NCBI RefSeq assembly: GCF_001598055.1
Contig: NZ_CP014845.1
Span: forward strand, 992,001 to 1,056,000
Direction of reading: 5' to 3'
DNA from: Cupriavidus nantongensis
GTDB taxonomy: Bacteria; Pseudomonadota; Gammaproteobacteria; Burkholderiales; Burkholderiaceae
Length of the DNA: 64,000 nucleotides
The position numbers were made by a program, and so were the translations under genes. The notes beneath the pieces were generated by a model that was not told the origin of the DNA, made no database searches, and was given only the letters and a program-made list of their open reading frames with translations. Within the stretch, counting starts at the first letter, position 1. The number at the start of each line of letters is the position of its first letter. This document shows positions 15,960-26,355 of the stretch, piece after piece.

Positions 15960-16784
15960 TCATTCGTCGTCCGCCGGCAGCATGCGGCCGCGCCGCGGCA
16001 TTTCGGAGTCCAGCACCAGGCGGCCATGGACGCGCCCGTTCATGCGCGTGACGTAATGCGTGCACTCTTCCATATGCGCCGACATTAGCGCGCGCACGGT
16101 ATCGGCGTCGCGCCGGCGTGCCGCCTCGACGATGCGCTTGTGGAACTTGACGTTGGCCGCGCCGAATTTCTCGTGCTCGCAGGCCGGGGTGTCGTTGCCG
16201 AACACCACCAGCTGGCGGATCATCTCGTTGATCAGCTCGCATGAGAATCGCAGCATCGGGTTGGGGTTGGCGGCGGCCAGGATGTCGTGGAAGGTCAGGT
16301 CTTCCTGGCGCTGGTCCAGCAGCGGCGTCGCCGCCGCGGCCGAGGCCGGGTCGCACAGGTCGATGGTGCGTTCCAGCGCGCGGAAATCGTCATCGGTCAG
16401 ATGCGGCACCGCGCCGGCGGCCAGCTCCGGCTCCAGCAGCCGGCGCACGGTGTAGATGTCGGCAATGCCGACGTCCTTGAAGAACAGGTAGTTCTGCATC
16501 AGCTGGAAGGTGCGGTCCAGCGGCACTTCGACGATCGTGCCGCCGCCCGCCGGCCCGGTGCTGACCCGGATCAGCCCCTGCACCTCCAGCGACTTCAGTG
16601 CCTCGCGGATGGTGCTCTTGCTGACGGAGAACATCTGCTGCAGCTTGACCTCGTGCGGCAGCTTGTCGCCCGGGCGCAGGTTGCGCTGGGTAATCAGCCG
16701 CTTGAGCTCTTCCGCCACCAGGTCCGCGCGCTTCTGCTTGCGGATCTCGATGGCCCCGGTCTTGCCCTCCCGAAACATCGCCAT
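15960..16784 (-). CDS. GntR family regulator, FadR/FCD subgroup
   Basis: The 274-residue protein has a GntR winged helix (GDKLPHEVKLQQMFSVSKSTIREALKSLEVQGLIRV, about residues 38-75) and a C-terminal all-helical FCD domain with the metal-binding pattern around FHDILAAANPNP. The ATG at 16784 has AAGGAAAG upstream, which fixes it over a longer frame. It is divergent from the Liv-type ABC transporter operon, and the 28-bp palindrome over that operon's predicted start site fits an FCD-GntR dimer. It is therefore the probable repressor of uptake and hydrolysis of the unknown substrate. Confidence 0.86.
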   Translation of the reverse strand: MAMFREGKTGAIEIRKQKRADLVAEELKRLITQRNLRPGDKLPHEVKLQQMFSVSKSTIREALKSLEVQGLIRVSTGPAGGGTIVEVPLDRTFQLMQNYLFFKDVGIADIYTVRRLLEPELAAGAVPHLTDDDFRALERTIDLCDPASAAAATPLLDQRQEDLTFHDILAAANPNPMLRFSCELINEMIRQLVVFGNDTPACEHEKFGAANVKFHKRIVEAARRRDADTVRALMSAHMEECTHYVTRMNGRVHGRLVLDSEMPRRGRMLPADDE

Positions 16785-17006
16785 TGCTCTTTCCTTGTCA
16801 TGCGCCGCAAGCCATGAAGGCCGGGGCGCTTGCATTCTAGCCAAGCGCGCCGGCGCAGCGCCGCGGCTTGCCCCAGCCGCGTGCATGCTGCCCGCTTGGC
16901 TGGCATGGCCAGGCTCTGTGTCCGCACCAATCTGTCCGCCGTCGCCCCATTCGCCGGGCACATGACGCGATGCGCCGAGGTTGCGTAAACCCTGACCTTT
17001 CCTTTG

Positions 17007-17036
17007 TTGACAACGATTCCGGCCGACTCCTAAGAT
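17007..17036 (+). promoter_or_regulatory. promoter of the Liv-type ABC transporter operon
   Basis: A consensus TTGACA (17007-17012) and TAAGAT (17031-17036) are separated by 18 bp, giving a predicted start near 17043, inside the palindrome at 17042-17069. The leader to the first gene is about 170 nt; I see nothing else in the 427-bp gap. Confidence 0.65.
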
Positions 17037-17041
17037 GATTC

Positions 17042-17069
17042 TATTCTATTTATACGTATAAATAGAATA
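17042..17069. promoter_or_regulatory. 28-bp perfect palindrome, probable GntR operator
   Basis: The sequence reads TATTCTATTTATAC and then its exact reverse complement, with no spacer and no mismatch. It is almost pure A/T in otherwise GC-rich DNA and has the central TATACGTATA expected of FCD-type GntR operators. It covers the predicted transcription start of the ABC operon, a position suited to repression. It could also form a hairpin in the transcript, but it has no U-tract. Confidence 0.82.
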
Positions 17070-17211
17070 AACAGGTTCGATTCTTGCTCGGGCAGTGTCG
17101 GCGCCGGGCGAAAGTCACCAGCATGTCGGGGAGACGGTGCAGCGCCAGGCCTTGGCGTTGGCCAGACTTTCGCCCCGTGCAGCCCAATCCCCACATAACG
17201 AGGAGTGAGCC

Positions 17212-18414
17212 TTGAATCGTCGTGACCTGCTGAAACTGGCGGCGCTGTCCGCCGTCCCCACCTCCCTGATCCATGGCCGCAGCGCCCTTGCCGCGGGCGA
17301 GGCGCTGGAATTCGGCTGCCCGGTGCCGATGTCGGGCGCCTTCGCCGCCAACGGCAAGTTCGCCGACCTGGGCATGCGGCTCGCCATCGACCAGTACGGA
17401 CAGGTGCTAGGCCGGCCGCTGCGCTACAGCGTGCTCGACACCGAAGGCAAGCCCGCCACCGCGGTGCGCAAGGTGCAGGAACTGGCGCAGCAGAAGGCGG
17501 CGCGCTATTTCGCCGGCGGCATCCTGTCGTCCGAATCGCTGGCCATGGGCAAGGAAGCGGAAAAATTCGGCGGCGTGTTCGTGACCACCGCGGGGGCCGA
17601 CGAGATCACCGGCAAGGACTGCAACCGCGCCACCTTCCGCTGGTCGGTGCCGACCTTCGGCGCGATCGAGCGCACCGTGCGGCCGCTGATCGAATCGATG
17701 CCCAAGGCCAGGCGCTGGTACACCATCACGCCGCAATACGTGTTCGGCGACGGGCTGCTGTCGGCGGCGAAGGCGATCTTCAAGGAAAAGGGCATCGAGC
17801 ACGTCGGCAACAGCTACCACGCGCTGACCGAGAAGGAATTCAGCGGCTACCTGACCAATGCGCTGGCCGCCAAGCCGGACGTGCTGCTGATCCTGAACTT
17901 CGGCTCACAGTCCGCCGACACGCTGCGCCAGGCGGTCAGCTTCGGCATGAAGAAGAACACCACCATCCTGCTGGCCTGGGCCTCGGGGCTGGAGCAGTTC
18001 GAGTCGCTCGGCGCCGACCTGTGCGAGGGCGTCTACTTCGGCGCGCAGTACTGGCACGGCGTCGATACGCCACTGAACCGCGACCTGGTCAAGCGCACAC
18101 AGGCCAAGTTCAAGGCCAATCCCAACTACAGCCTGGCGGGCTCGTACATCTGCACCAAGATCATGGTCGACGGCATGATCAAGGCCGGCAGCGCCGATCC
18201 GAAGGCCGTGGTGGCCGCGCTCGAAGGCATGAAGTACGAGGGCCTGACCGGGCCGGAGGAAATCCGCGCCGCCGACCACCAGGTGCTGAAGAACTACTAC
18301 CTGCTCAAGGGCAAAGCCAAATCGCGCATGAAGGACAAGGACGACTACGCCGAAATCGTCAGCGTCGGCAAGGCCTTCCTGCCGGTCGAGCAGACCCAGT
18401 GCAAGATGGCCTGA
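17212..18414 (+). CDS. Liv-type ABC transporter substrate-binding protein
   Basis: The 400-residue protein is a type I periplasmic binding protein of the Leu/Ile/Val and amide receptor family (Peripla_BP_6). Its export signal MNRRDLLKLAALSAVPTSL has an Arg pair suggesting Tat-type export, with cleavage near ALAAG. The ligand domain begins EFGCPVPMSGAFAANGKFADLGMRLAIDQYG. It starts at a TTG with AGGAG eight bases upstream; no ATG fits. It delivers an unknown substrate, which the downstream hydrolases suggest is an amide or N-carbamoyl compound, to the permease pair that follows. Confidence 0.87.
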   Translation: MNRRDLLKLAALSAVPTSLIHGRSALAAGEALEFGCPVPMSGAFAANGKFADLGMRLAIDQYGQVLGRPLRYSVLDTEGKPATAVRKVQELAQQKAARYFAGGILSSESLAMGKEAEKFGGVFVTTAGADEITGKDCNRATFRWSVPTFGAIERTVRPLIESMPKARRWYTITPQYVFGDGLLSAAKAIFKEKGIEHVGNSYHALTEKEFSGYLTNALAAKPDVLLILNFGSQSADTLRQAVSFGMKKNTTILLAWASGLEQFESLGADLCEGVYFGAQYWHGVDTPLNRDLVKRTQAKFKANPNYSLAGSYICTKIMVDGMIKAGSADPKAVVAALEGMKYEGLTGPEEIRAADHQVLKNYYLLKGKAKSRMKDKDDYAEIVSVGKAFLPVEQTQCKMA

Positions 18415-18523
18415 TGCCCTGACGCCGCGGCGCCATCGCCCCGCGAAGCACACACTGAAGCACCCCTGAGCACCATGCCGCGCGGCTGCGCGCGCATGGC
18501 GGCTTCCTACATCCGTACGACTC

Positions 18524-19381
18524 ATGAACGTCTATCTGTTGCAGGTGATCAACGGCGTCGGCATCGGCATGCTCTACTTCCTGCTGGCGGTAGGGCTGTC
18601 GATCGTGTTCGGCCTGTTGCGCTTCGTCAATTTCGCGCATGGCGCCTTCTATGCGCTGGGTGCCTACCTCTGCTTCCAGGCGCTGCAGGTCGGCATGAAC
18701 TTCTGGGTGGCGCTGGTATTCGCGCCGATCATCATCGGCGCGCTGGCGTGGTTGACCGAGAAGGTCATGCTGCGCCATGTCTATGCGCAGCCGCACGAGT
18801 TCCACATCCTGGTCACGGTGGGCCTGGCGCTCGCCATCCAGGAACTCATCATCGTCGGCTGGGGGCCGCTCGGCGTCGACGTGCCGCCGCCGGATGCGCT
18901 GCAGGGGGTGGTGATGTGGGGCGACTTCATCTATCCCAAGTACCGGCTGTTCGTGATCGGCTTTACCGGCCTGCTGGCGATCGGGCTGTGGTGGCTGCTG
19001 GAAGGCACGCGCCTGGGCAGCGCGGTGCGCGCTGGCAGCGAATCCACCGAGATGGTGTCGCTGCTAGGCATCAATGTGTTCCGGCTGTTCAGCCTGATGT
19101 TTGCGCTCGGCGCCGCCACCGCGGCGATCGCCGGCGTGCTGGCCGCGCCGATCCGCGGCGCCGAGCCGTTCATGGGGGTCGAGGCGCTGGGCGTGGCCTT
19201 TATCGTGGTGGTGGTCGGCGGCATGGGCAGCTTCACCGGGGCGCTGGTGGGCGGCCTGCTGGTCGGCGTGGTGCAGAGCCTGATGAGCACGCTGTGGCCC
19301 GAAGGCGCGCGGCTGATGATCTATGTCGCCATGGCCGCGGTGCTGCTGCTGCGCCCGCATGGCTTGCTGGGGAGGGGATGA
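18524..19381 (+). CDS. Liv-type ABC transporter permease (LivH-like)
   Basis: The 285-residue inner-membrane protein has about eight hydrophobic segments and the family opening LLQVINGVGIGMLYFLLAVGLSIVFGLLRFVNFAHGAF. The cytoplasmic loop GSAVRAGSESTEMVSLLGIN is the EAA-like contact with the ATPase. Its stop codon overlaps the start of the next permease (ATGA). Confidence 0.88.
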   Translation: MNVYLLQVINGVGIGMLYFLLAVGLSIVFGLLRFVNFAHGAFYALGAYLCFQALQVGMNFWVALVFAPIIIGALAWLTEKVMLRHVYAQPHEFHILVTVGLALAIQELIIVGWGPLGVDVPPPDALQGVVMWGDFIYPKYRLFVIGFTGLLAIGLWWLLEGTRLGSAVRAGSESTEMVSLLGINVFRLFSLMFALGAATAAIAGVLAAPIRGAEPFMGVEALGVAFIVVVVGGMGSFTGALVGGLLVGVVQSLMSTLWPEGARLMIYVAMAAVLLLRPHGLLGRG

Positions 19382-20372
19382 TGGCGATGCAAAGACAATG
19401 GCTCCTGCGCTACCGCTTCTGGTGGCTGGCACTTGGCGTCACGCTGCTGCTGCCGCTGACGATGCGCTCCGGCACGCTCGCCACCGAAGTGCTGATCTAC
19501 GCGATGGCCGCGATGGCGTGCAACCTGCTGCTCGGCTACACCGGCCTGCTGTCGTTCGGCCAGGGCATCTTCTTCGGGCTGGGCAGCTATGCGGTGGGGC
19601 TGGCGCTGACCCGCGCCAGCCTGCCGATGCCGCTGGCGCTGCTGCTGGCAATCGCGATCGGCGCGGCCGCGGCGGCGCTGGTGGGCTGGTTTGCGATCCG
19701 GCAGCGCGGCACCTACTTCGTGATGCTGACGCTGGCGTTCGCGCAGATGTTCTACTTCCTGGCCTATACCGCGCCCGGCATCACCGGCGGCGACAACGGC
19801 CTGCTGGATATCCCGCGTCCGCCGTTGTCGGTGGCCGGCCATGCGCTGGTGCCGCTGGCGTCGCCGTGGCAGTTCTATGGCTTCGTCGCGGTGCTGTTCC
19901 TGGCGGTCTTCCTGGCGGTGCTGCGCGTGACCGAGTCGGTGCTGGGCCGCACGCTGCTGGCGATCCGCGACAACGAAGAGCGCGCGCTGGCGGTCGGCTA
20001 CAACGTCAAGGCGTTCAAGCTGCTGGCGTTCATGGTCTCCGGCGCGGTGACCGGGCTGGCCGGCGCGCTGCATGCGATGCTGACCGGCATCGCGCCGCTG
20101 ACCAATATCGACTACCACGCCAGCGAGATGATCCTGGTGATGACCGTGATCGGCGGCACCGGCAATATCTTTGCCTCGGTGCTTGGCGCCGCCTTCTATG
20201 TGCTGCTGGCGGACTGGCTGTCGACGCTGTGGCCGCGCTGGCTGATGCTGCTCGGCTTGCTGCTGATCGCGGTCAGCCTGTTCATGCAGCGCGGGCTGTG
20301 GGGCCTGGGCGCCACGCTATGGGACCGACTGCGCGGCGTGCGCCGCGCGCCCGTTACGCAGGAGGAACGCGC

Positions 20373-20376
<4 letters not shown>
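19378..20376 (+). CDS. Liv-type ABC transporter permease (LivM-like)
   Basis: The 332-residue polytopic protein is the second permease of the transporter. It has the LivM signature LLLGYTGLLSFGQGIFFGLGSYA near residue 55 and the ATPase-contact loop GRTLLAIRDNEERALAVGYNV near residue 200. The ATG at 19378 overlaps the LivH stop and follows GGGGAGGGG. Further in-frame ATGs at 19381 and 19387 are possible. Its own stop overlaps the first ATPase gene, so the cluster is translationally coupled. Confidence 0.88.
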
Positions 20377-21145
<769 letters not shown>

Positions 21146-21149
<4 letters not shown>

Positions 21150-21850
21150 TGCTCGACGTACAGGAGATCCATGGCTACTACGGCAAGAGCCATGTGCTGC
21201 AGGGCGTATCGCTGGCGGTCGGCGAAGGCGAGCTGGTCACGCTGCTGGGGCGCAACGGCGCCGGCAAGTCGACCACGCTCAAGGCCATCGCCGGCGTGGT
21301 CCAGCCCAGGGGCGGGCGCGTGATCTTTCGCGGCAAGGACGTTGCCGGCATGCCGCCGCACCGGATTGCCGCCGAGGGCCTGTGCCTGGTGCCCGAGCAT
21401 CGCGGCATCTTCAAGCTGCTGACGGTGGAAGAGAACCTCAAGCTGGCGGCGCGCCGCGATTCGCCGTGGCAGCTGCAGGACATCTACCGCATCTTCCCGC
21501 GCCTGCGCGAGCGGCGCGGCAACGGCGGCGCGCAGCTGTCCGGCGGCGAACAGCAGATGCTCGCGATCGGGCGCGCCATGATGAACCATCCGCGCCTGCT
21601 GATGCTCGACGAGCCGGTCGAAGGGCTCGCGCCGGTGATCGTGGAAGAGATCGTGGCGCAGCTCAAGGTCATCAAGGCCGCGGGCGTGCCGATCCTGCTG
21701 GTCGAGCAGAACCTCGAGGTCTGCACGCAGCTGGCCGACCGCCACGTGATCATCGAGCAGGGCAGGGTGGTCTACACCGGCAGCAACGATGCCTTCCGCG
21801 CCGACGAGGCGGTCAAGGACCGCTATCTCGGCGTCGGCCTGGCAGCCTGA
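21146..21850 (+). CDS. Liv-type ABC transporter ATP-binding protein (LivF-like)
   Basis: The 234-residue second ATPase has Walker A GRNGAGKST, the LivF-type segment CLVPEHRGIFKLLTVEENL, the signature LSGGEQQMLAIGRAM and Walker B LLMLDEPVEGLAP. It overlaps the first ATPase gene by four bases (ATGA). With it the transporter is complete: one receptor, two permeases and two ATPases. Confidence 0.89.
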
Positions 21851-21900
21851 ACCATGGATGACGGCGGCCGCGATGCCGGCCGACCGGGACGAGGAATGAC

Positions 21901-23184
21901 ATGACGACATTGCAAGCTGCGCGAGCGGCGTCGGTCGCAGCCGGCGCGCGCGCCGACCTGCGCCTCGACGGCCAGCGCCTGTGGGACACCCTGATGCGCC
22001 TGGCCACCATCGGCGCTACGCCCAAGGGCGGCGTATGCCGGCTGGCGCTGACCGAGCTCGACCGCCAGGGCCGCGACTTTTTCGTTGCCGAGGCCAAAGC
22101 CGCCGGATGCACGGTCCGCGTCGATGCCATCGGCAATATCTTCGCGCGGCGCGCCGGGCGCGACGACTCCCTGCCGCCGGTGATGACCGGCAGCCATATC
22201 GACACCCAGCCGACCGGCGGCAAGTTCGACGGCAACTACGGCGTGTTCGCCGGCATCGAAGTGCTGCGCACGCTGGCCGACGCCGGCATCGTCACCGATG
22301 CCCCGCTCGAGGTCGCGGTGTGGACCAACGAGGAAGGCTCGCGCTTCGTGCCGGTAATGATGGGCTCGGGCGCGTTCGTCGGTGAGTTTGCACTGCAAGA
22401 CGTGCTGCAGCAGCGCGACCGCGACGGCATCAGCGTCGGGCAGGCGCTGCAGGCCATCGGCTACGCCGGGCCCGAGCCGGTCGGTGCGCGCCCGGTGGGC
22501 GCCTATTTTGAAGCGCATATCGAGCAGGGACCGGTGCTGGAGGCCAACGACACCACCATCGGCGTGGTCACCGGCGCGCTCGGCCAGCGCTGGTACGACG
22601 TGGTGCTGACCGGCATGGAGGCGCATGCGGGCCCCACGCCGATGGCGCTGCGCAAGGATGCACTGCTGGCGGCGTCCGAGCTGGTCGGCATGGTCAACCG
22701 CATCGCGCTCGATCATCCGCCGCATGGCCGCGGCACGGTGGGTTGCCTCGGTGTGCATCCCGATTCGCGCAACGTCATCCCGGGCAAGGTGACGATGACG
22801 GTAGACCTGCGCGCCGGCGACGACACGGTGCTGTCGGCGATGGACGCGGCATTGCGTAGCCAGGTTGCCGCGCTGGCGGCGCGCAGCGGCATCGCCATCG
22901 ATCTGCGGCAGGTGGTGTACTTCCCGCCCCAGCCATTCGATGCGCGGCTGGTCGAGGCGGTGCGCGGTGGCGCGCAACGGCTCGGCCATTCCGCCATGGA
23001 CGTGATCAGCGGCGCCGGCCATGACGCGGTCTACCTGGCCCGTGTCGCCCCCGCGGCGATGATCTTCGTGCCGTGCAAGGACGGCATCAGCCACAACGAA
23101 ATCGAAGACGCCCGGCCCGAGCACCTCGAGGCCGGCTGCAACGTGCTGCTGCACGCCATGCTCGATGCCGCCACGCGGCCATGA
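21901..23184 (+). CDS. M20-type amidohydrolase (N-carbamoyl-amino acid hydrolase / allantoate amidohydrolase family)
   Basis: The 427-residue protein is a two-metal hydrolase of the beta-ureidopropionase/L-carbamoylase group. Metal-site residues include His99 (MTGSHIDTQPTGGKFDG), Asp110, Glu144/Glu145 (WTNEEGSRF), a His in FEAHIEQGP and a late His in DGISHNEIEDARPEHLEAG. Family enzymes hydrolyse N-carbamoyl amino acids, ureidopropionate, allantoate or ureidoglycine. It lies 50 bp after the second ABC ATPase, so the imported compound is probably its substrate or a precursor. No dihydropyrimidinase or allantoinase is nearby, so the exact substrate is unknown. Confidence 0.85.
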   Translation: MTTLQAARAASVAAGARADLRLDGQRLWDTLMRLATIGATPKGGVCRLALTELDRQGRDFFVAEAKAAGCTVRVDAIGNIFARRAGRDDSLPPVMTGSHIDTQPTGGKFDGNYGVFAGIEVLRTLADAGIVTDAPLEVAVWTNEEGSRFVPVMMGSGAFVGEFALQDVLQQRDRDGISVGQALQAIGYAGPEPVGARPVGAYFEAHIEQGPVLEANDTTIGVVTGALGQRWYDVVLTGMEAHAGPTPMALRKDALLAASELVGMVNRIALDHPPHGRGTVGCLGVHPDSRNVIPGKVTMTVDLRAGDDTVLSAMDAALRSQVAALAARSGIAIDLRQVVYFPPQPFDARLVEAVRGGAQRLGHSAMDVISGAGHDAVYLARVAPAAMIFVPCKDGISHNEIEDARPEHLEAGCNVLLHAMLDAATRP

Positions 23185-23203
23185 CACCGGAACGGACTGC
23201 CCG

Positions 23204-24694
23204 ATGAAGATCCTGATTGCCAGACTCAACCACGAGACCAACACCTTTTCACCGGTGCCGACGCCGCTGGCCTCGTTTACGCCGGCCTATGGCGACGCCG
23301 CCTATCGCGCCGCGAAGGGCACCCGCACCGCCGCCGCCGCCTTCATCGACCTGGCCGAAGCTGCCGGCGCCGAGATCGTGGTGCCGGTGATCGCCGGCGC
23401 CAACCCGAGCGGACGCGTCGCCGCCGACGCCTACACCCACCTGTGCGACACCATCATCGCCGCCGCCGACGGCTGCGATGCGGTGATGCTCGACCTGCAC
23501 GGCGCGATGGTGGCCGAGAACAGCGACGACGGCGAAGGCGACCTGCTGCGCCGCCTGCGCGCCGTGCTGCCGCACGCGCCGGTCGCGGTCGCCCTGGACC
23601 TGCACGGCAATATCACGCAGGCACTGGTCGATCATGCCGACATCGCGGTCAGCTTCAAGACGTATCCGCACGTGGACATGTACGAAACCGGCGCACACGC
23701 CGGCCGGCTGCTGCTCGACATGATCGCCGGACGTGTGCGCCCGGTGATGGCATGGCGGCGCCCGCCGCTGATCACCCACACGCTGCGCAGCCGCACCGAC
23801 GAAGGCGCGATGCAGCGCGCCGTCGCGCTGGCGCGCGAGGCCGAGCGCGACGGCATGCTGGCGGTGTCGGTGCTGGCCGGCTTCGGCCTGGCCGACATCG
23901 CCGCGCCCTGCCTGAGCGTGATCGTCGTCGGCGATGGCGACCCGGCCAGGGCCGACGAGGTCGCCAGCCGGATCGCGGCGCAGGCCTGGGCCGAGCGCGA
24001 CGCCTTCGGCTACCAGGCCGAGCCGCTCGCCAGCTCCATCGCGCGCGCCGCCCGGCTTGCCGACAGCGCCAACGGTGCGCAGGAAGGACCGGTGCTGCTG
24101 CTCGACCATGGCGACAACTGCATGTCCGGCGGCACCTGCGACAACATGGCGGTGCTGCACGAAGCGCTGGTGCAGGGCCTGACCGGCATCGCGGTCGGAC
24201 CCGTCTGCGACCCGCAGGCAGTGGCAGCGCTGGTCGACGCCGGCGTCGGCGCCCGCATCACGCTGCCGGTCGGCGACAAGGTCGCGTTGCCCCAGCTGGA
24301 GGTCTATCCGCAAAGCAGGCCGCTGACCGGCACGGTCGCCGCGATCAGCGACGGCGAGTACACCATCACCGGACCGACCTACACCGGGCAGCGCATCCGC
24401 ATGGGACGTACCGCCTTGCTCGACATCGGAGCGGCGCAGGTGATCGTGACCGAGACCCCGCAAGAGCACTGGGACCTGGGGATCTTCACCCATATCGGCA
24501 TCGATCCGCATCGGGCCAGGTTCCTGCTGCTGAAGTCGCGCATGTACTGCAGGCCGGTGTTTGTGCCGATTGCGAAAGCGGTGGTCGAGTGCGACGGGGA
24601 GGGGGTTACCAGTTCGCGCTATGAGCGGTTTCCGTTCCGGCGGGTTGAGAGGCCGGTTTATCCGCTGGATGATGCGGCGGTCTGGGTGGGATAG
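23204..24694 (+). CDS. M81 family metallopeptidase (MlrC-like)
   Basis: The 496-residue protein has the length and motifs of the M81 family, whose named member MlrC finishes microcystin degradation. The N-terminal IARLNHETNTFSP supplies His10 and Glu11. Asp/His-rich segments ALDLHGNITQ, SFKTYPHVDMYETG and LLDHGDNCMSGGTCDN are the other likely zinc or catalytic residues. It starts 19 bp after the amidohydrolase in the same operon. Homologues are widespread in soil bacteria that never meet microcystin, so the real substrate is probably an amide or hydantoin-like compound; that is inference. Confidence 0.84.
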   Translation: MKILIARLNHETNTFSPVPTPLASFTPAYGDAAYRAAKGTRTAAAAFIDLAEAAGAEIVVPVIAGANPSGRVAADAYTHLCDTIIAAADGCDAVMLDLHGAMVAENSDDGEGDLLRRLRAVLPHAPVAVALDLHGNITQALVDHADIAVSFKTYPHVDMYETGAHAGRLLLDMIAGRVRPVMAWRRPPLITHTLRSRTDEGAMQRAVALAREAERDGMLAVSVLAGFGLADIAAPCLSVIVVGDGDPARADEVASRIAAQAWAERDAFGYQAEPLASSIARAARLADSANGAQEGPVLLLDHGDNCMSGGTCDNMAVLHEALVQGLTGIAVGPVCDPQAVAALVDAGVGARITLPVGDKVALPQLEVYPQSRPLTGTVAAISDGEYTITGPTYTGQRIRMGRTALLDIGAAQVIVTETPQEHWDLGIFTHIGIDPHRARFLLLKSRMYCRPVFVPIAKAVVECDGEGVTSSRYERFPFRRVERPVYPLDDAAVWVG

Positions 24695-24726
24695 GAGCGC
24701 GCTTGCCGTAGGCGTTCGCCAGCAAT

Positions 24727-26346
24727 TCAATAAGGCGGCCACCCGATGGCAATACGCTGCACGATGAACGGCATGGCTGCCGCCCCAGCCGCCGTGATAA
24801 CAGCAGCACAAGCAACCAGCCTGCCGTGGCCCCGGCCCAACGCGAGCACGCCCACGATGGACGGCGCCAATGGCAGCAGGTAGCGTCCCACCGAGTGCAA
24901 TTCGGGGTTGAGCACAAGCGTTCCGCCTACCAGCGTGACGCCAATGCCAATCAGCATGGCTGTCGGATGGCACGACTGCCGGATGGCTTTGCAGAGTGCG
25001 GCGATGCACGAAAGGAAGAGCAACAGCCCCAGGAAGACGAGCCCCAGGTATTCGCCCTCGAACAGTTTCCCGATATCGAGCATGCCCAGCCACTGGCCTG
25101 GCGGGGTGACCTGCCACGCTCGGCGCACCGTAAAGGCGGCAAAGGGAAAACCGGTCTGCATCCACTTGATCGCCATGTCGCCAACCACTCCCAGCATGGC
25201 GATTCCAGCGACGGCAAGGGATTGGAGGATCCGCTTGCGCTGGCTCGAGGTACTGTCGGACCAGATGCCATAGATCAGCCAGACCACCGACAGCAATCCG
25301 ATAAAGCGCGTTGCGGTCAGCAGTGCAACGGCCCACGCGCCTAGCCAGTAACGCCGATGGAGCAGCGACAACACGACCGCGCACTCGAGCAGCAGGAACA
25401 GCGACTCGGAGAAGCCTCCTACCAGAAAGAAGGCGAACGGATTGAACACTAGCCATGCGGGTGCAATGAGCGCCGGACCGGCGTCGAGGCCGGCAGCACG
25501 TCCGATGGCGAAAAGCAGCGCCAGCGCAAGCAGAAGACACACGGCATTGAATGCCAGCATCATCGACGTTACCGGTTTGCCGAGCACGGCTGCCAATGCC
25601 TGCACGGCCATGGGGTACAGGAACGGCCAGGCGACGCTTTGCTGCCTGCCGCTGTCACCGTCGTAGTGGTAGCCATGGCTCGCAATGCGGCGATACCAGT
25701 CGGCATCCCAGCGCGAGGTGAGAACATGCTCTGCCGAGGTGGCGAAATCGTGCTTCTCTACCTCGAAGAAGCCGGTCGATCCCGAAACGAGCTGTGCCAG
25801 CGGTCTCGGCCCGGCGTTGTCGCGGACTTCGAAGACCTGAAAGGACAGCTGGCGCGGATCGCGGGCCCCCGCGCCGTCAGCGGGAACCATCGACCAGTCG
25901 GAGTGAATCGATAGGCCGGAACTTTCGCACGCTGGCACCAGCGGAACCCACTGGCGAAACAGGCCGGCGGGCCGCTCTATGACTAGCTCCAGAGCGTTCC
26001 CGCAACGCAGGGTCCAGCGCTGGTCATGCGGCGCACGACCTGTCAGTTGCAAGGCGCCGGCCCCAGCCAGGAGCTCGGGCTTCAGATGAGCCGCCGGGCT
26101 TGCCCAGGCGAATGCCGTGGCTGCATAGTGGCCGGTCAGCTGCTCTACGTTGGCAAGCGTCCCGACAACGAGACCGCGTCCGAGGAACCAGAAGACGACG
26201 AGCGTAACGAGGGCGACTGCCGTGGCGATATGCGGCCTGGCCGTTTTGCTTGGCACGGTATCCGCATGCCGGGCTGCGAGCTTGCCACCGAGCATGCGAC
26301 CAGGGGAGCGCAGCGGTCGAAATATCGCGGCCAGGATCTGGTACAT
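24727..26346 (-). CDS. PIG-V-like membrane glycosyltransferase
   Basis: The protein of about 539 residues has roughly ten hydrophobic segments and the key motif RWDADWYRRIASHGY, followed by QQSVAWPFLYPMAVQ. This is the signature of the PIG-V mannosyltransferase family (GT-C fold, polyprenyl-phosphate sugar donor). The acidic residues of RWDADW are the likely catalytic site in the first extracytoplasmic loop. It starts right after the stop codon of the GT2 gene; the ATG at 26346 is chosen, with GTG and TTG codons just upstream as alternatives. The pair suggests a two-step system: the GT2 loads a lipid carrier, this enzyme transfers the sugar outside the membrane. Confidence 0.75.
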   Translation of the reverse strand: MYQILAAIFRPLRSPGRMLGGKLAARHADTVPSKTARPHIATAVALVTLVVFWFLGRGLVVGTLANVEQLTGHYAATAFAWASPAAHLKPELLAGAGALQLTGRAPHDQRWTLRCGNALELVIERPAGLFRQWVPLVPACESSGLSIHSDWSMVPADGAGARDPRQLSFQVFEVRDNAGPRPLAQLVSGSTGFFEVEKHDFATSAEHVLTSRWDADWYRRIASHGYHYDGDSGRQQSVAWPFLYPMAVQALAAVLGKPVTSMMLAFNAVCLLLALALLFAIGRAAGLDAGPALIAPAWLVFNPFAFFLVGGFSESLFLLLECAVVLSLLHRRYWLGAWAVALLTATRFIGLLSVVWLIYGIWSDSTSSQRKRILQSLAVAGIAMLGVVGDMAIKWMQTGFPFAAFTVRRAWQVTPPGQWLGMLDIGKLFEGEYLGLVFLGLLLFLSCIAALCKAIRQSCHPTAMLIGIGVTLVGGTLVLNPELHSVGRYLLPLAPSIVGVLALGRGHGRLVACAAVITAAGAAAMPFIVQRIAIGWPPY

Positions 26347-26355
26347 CACCACCAA

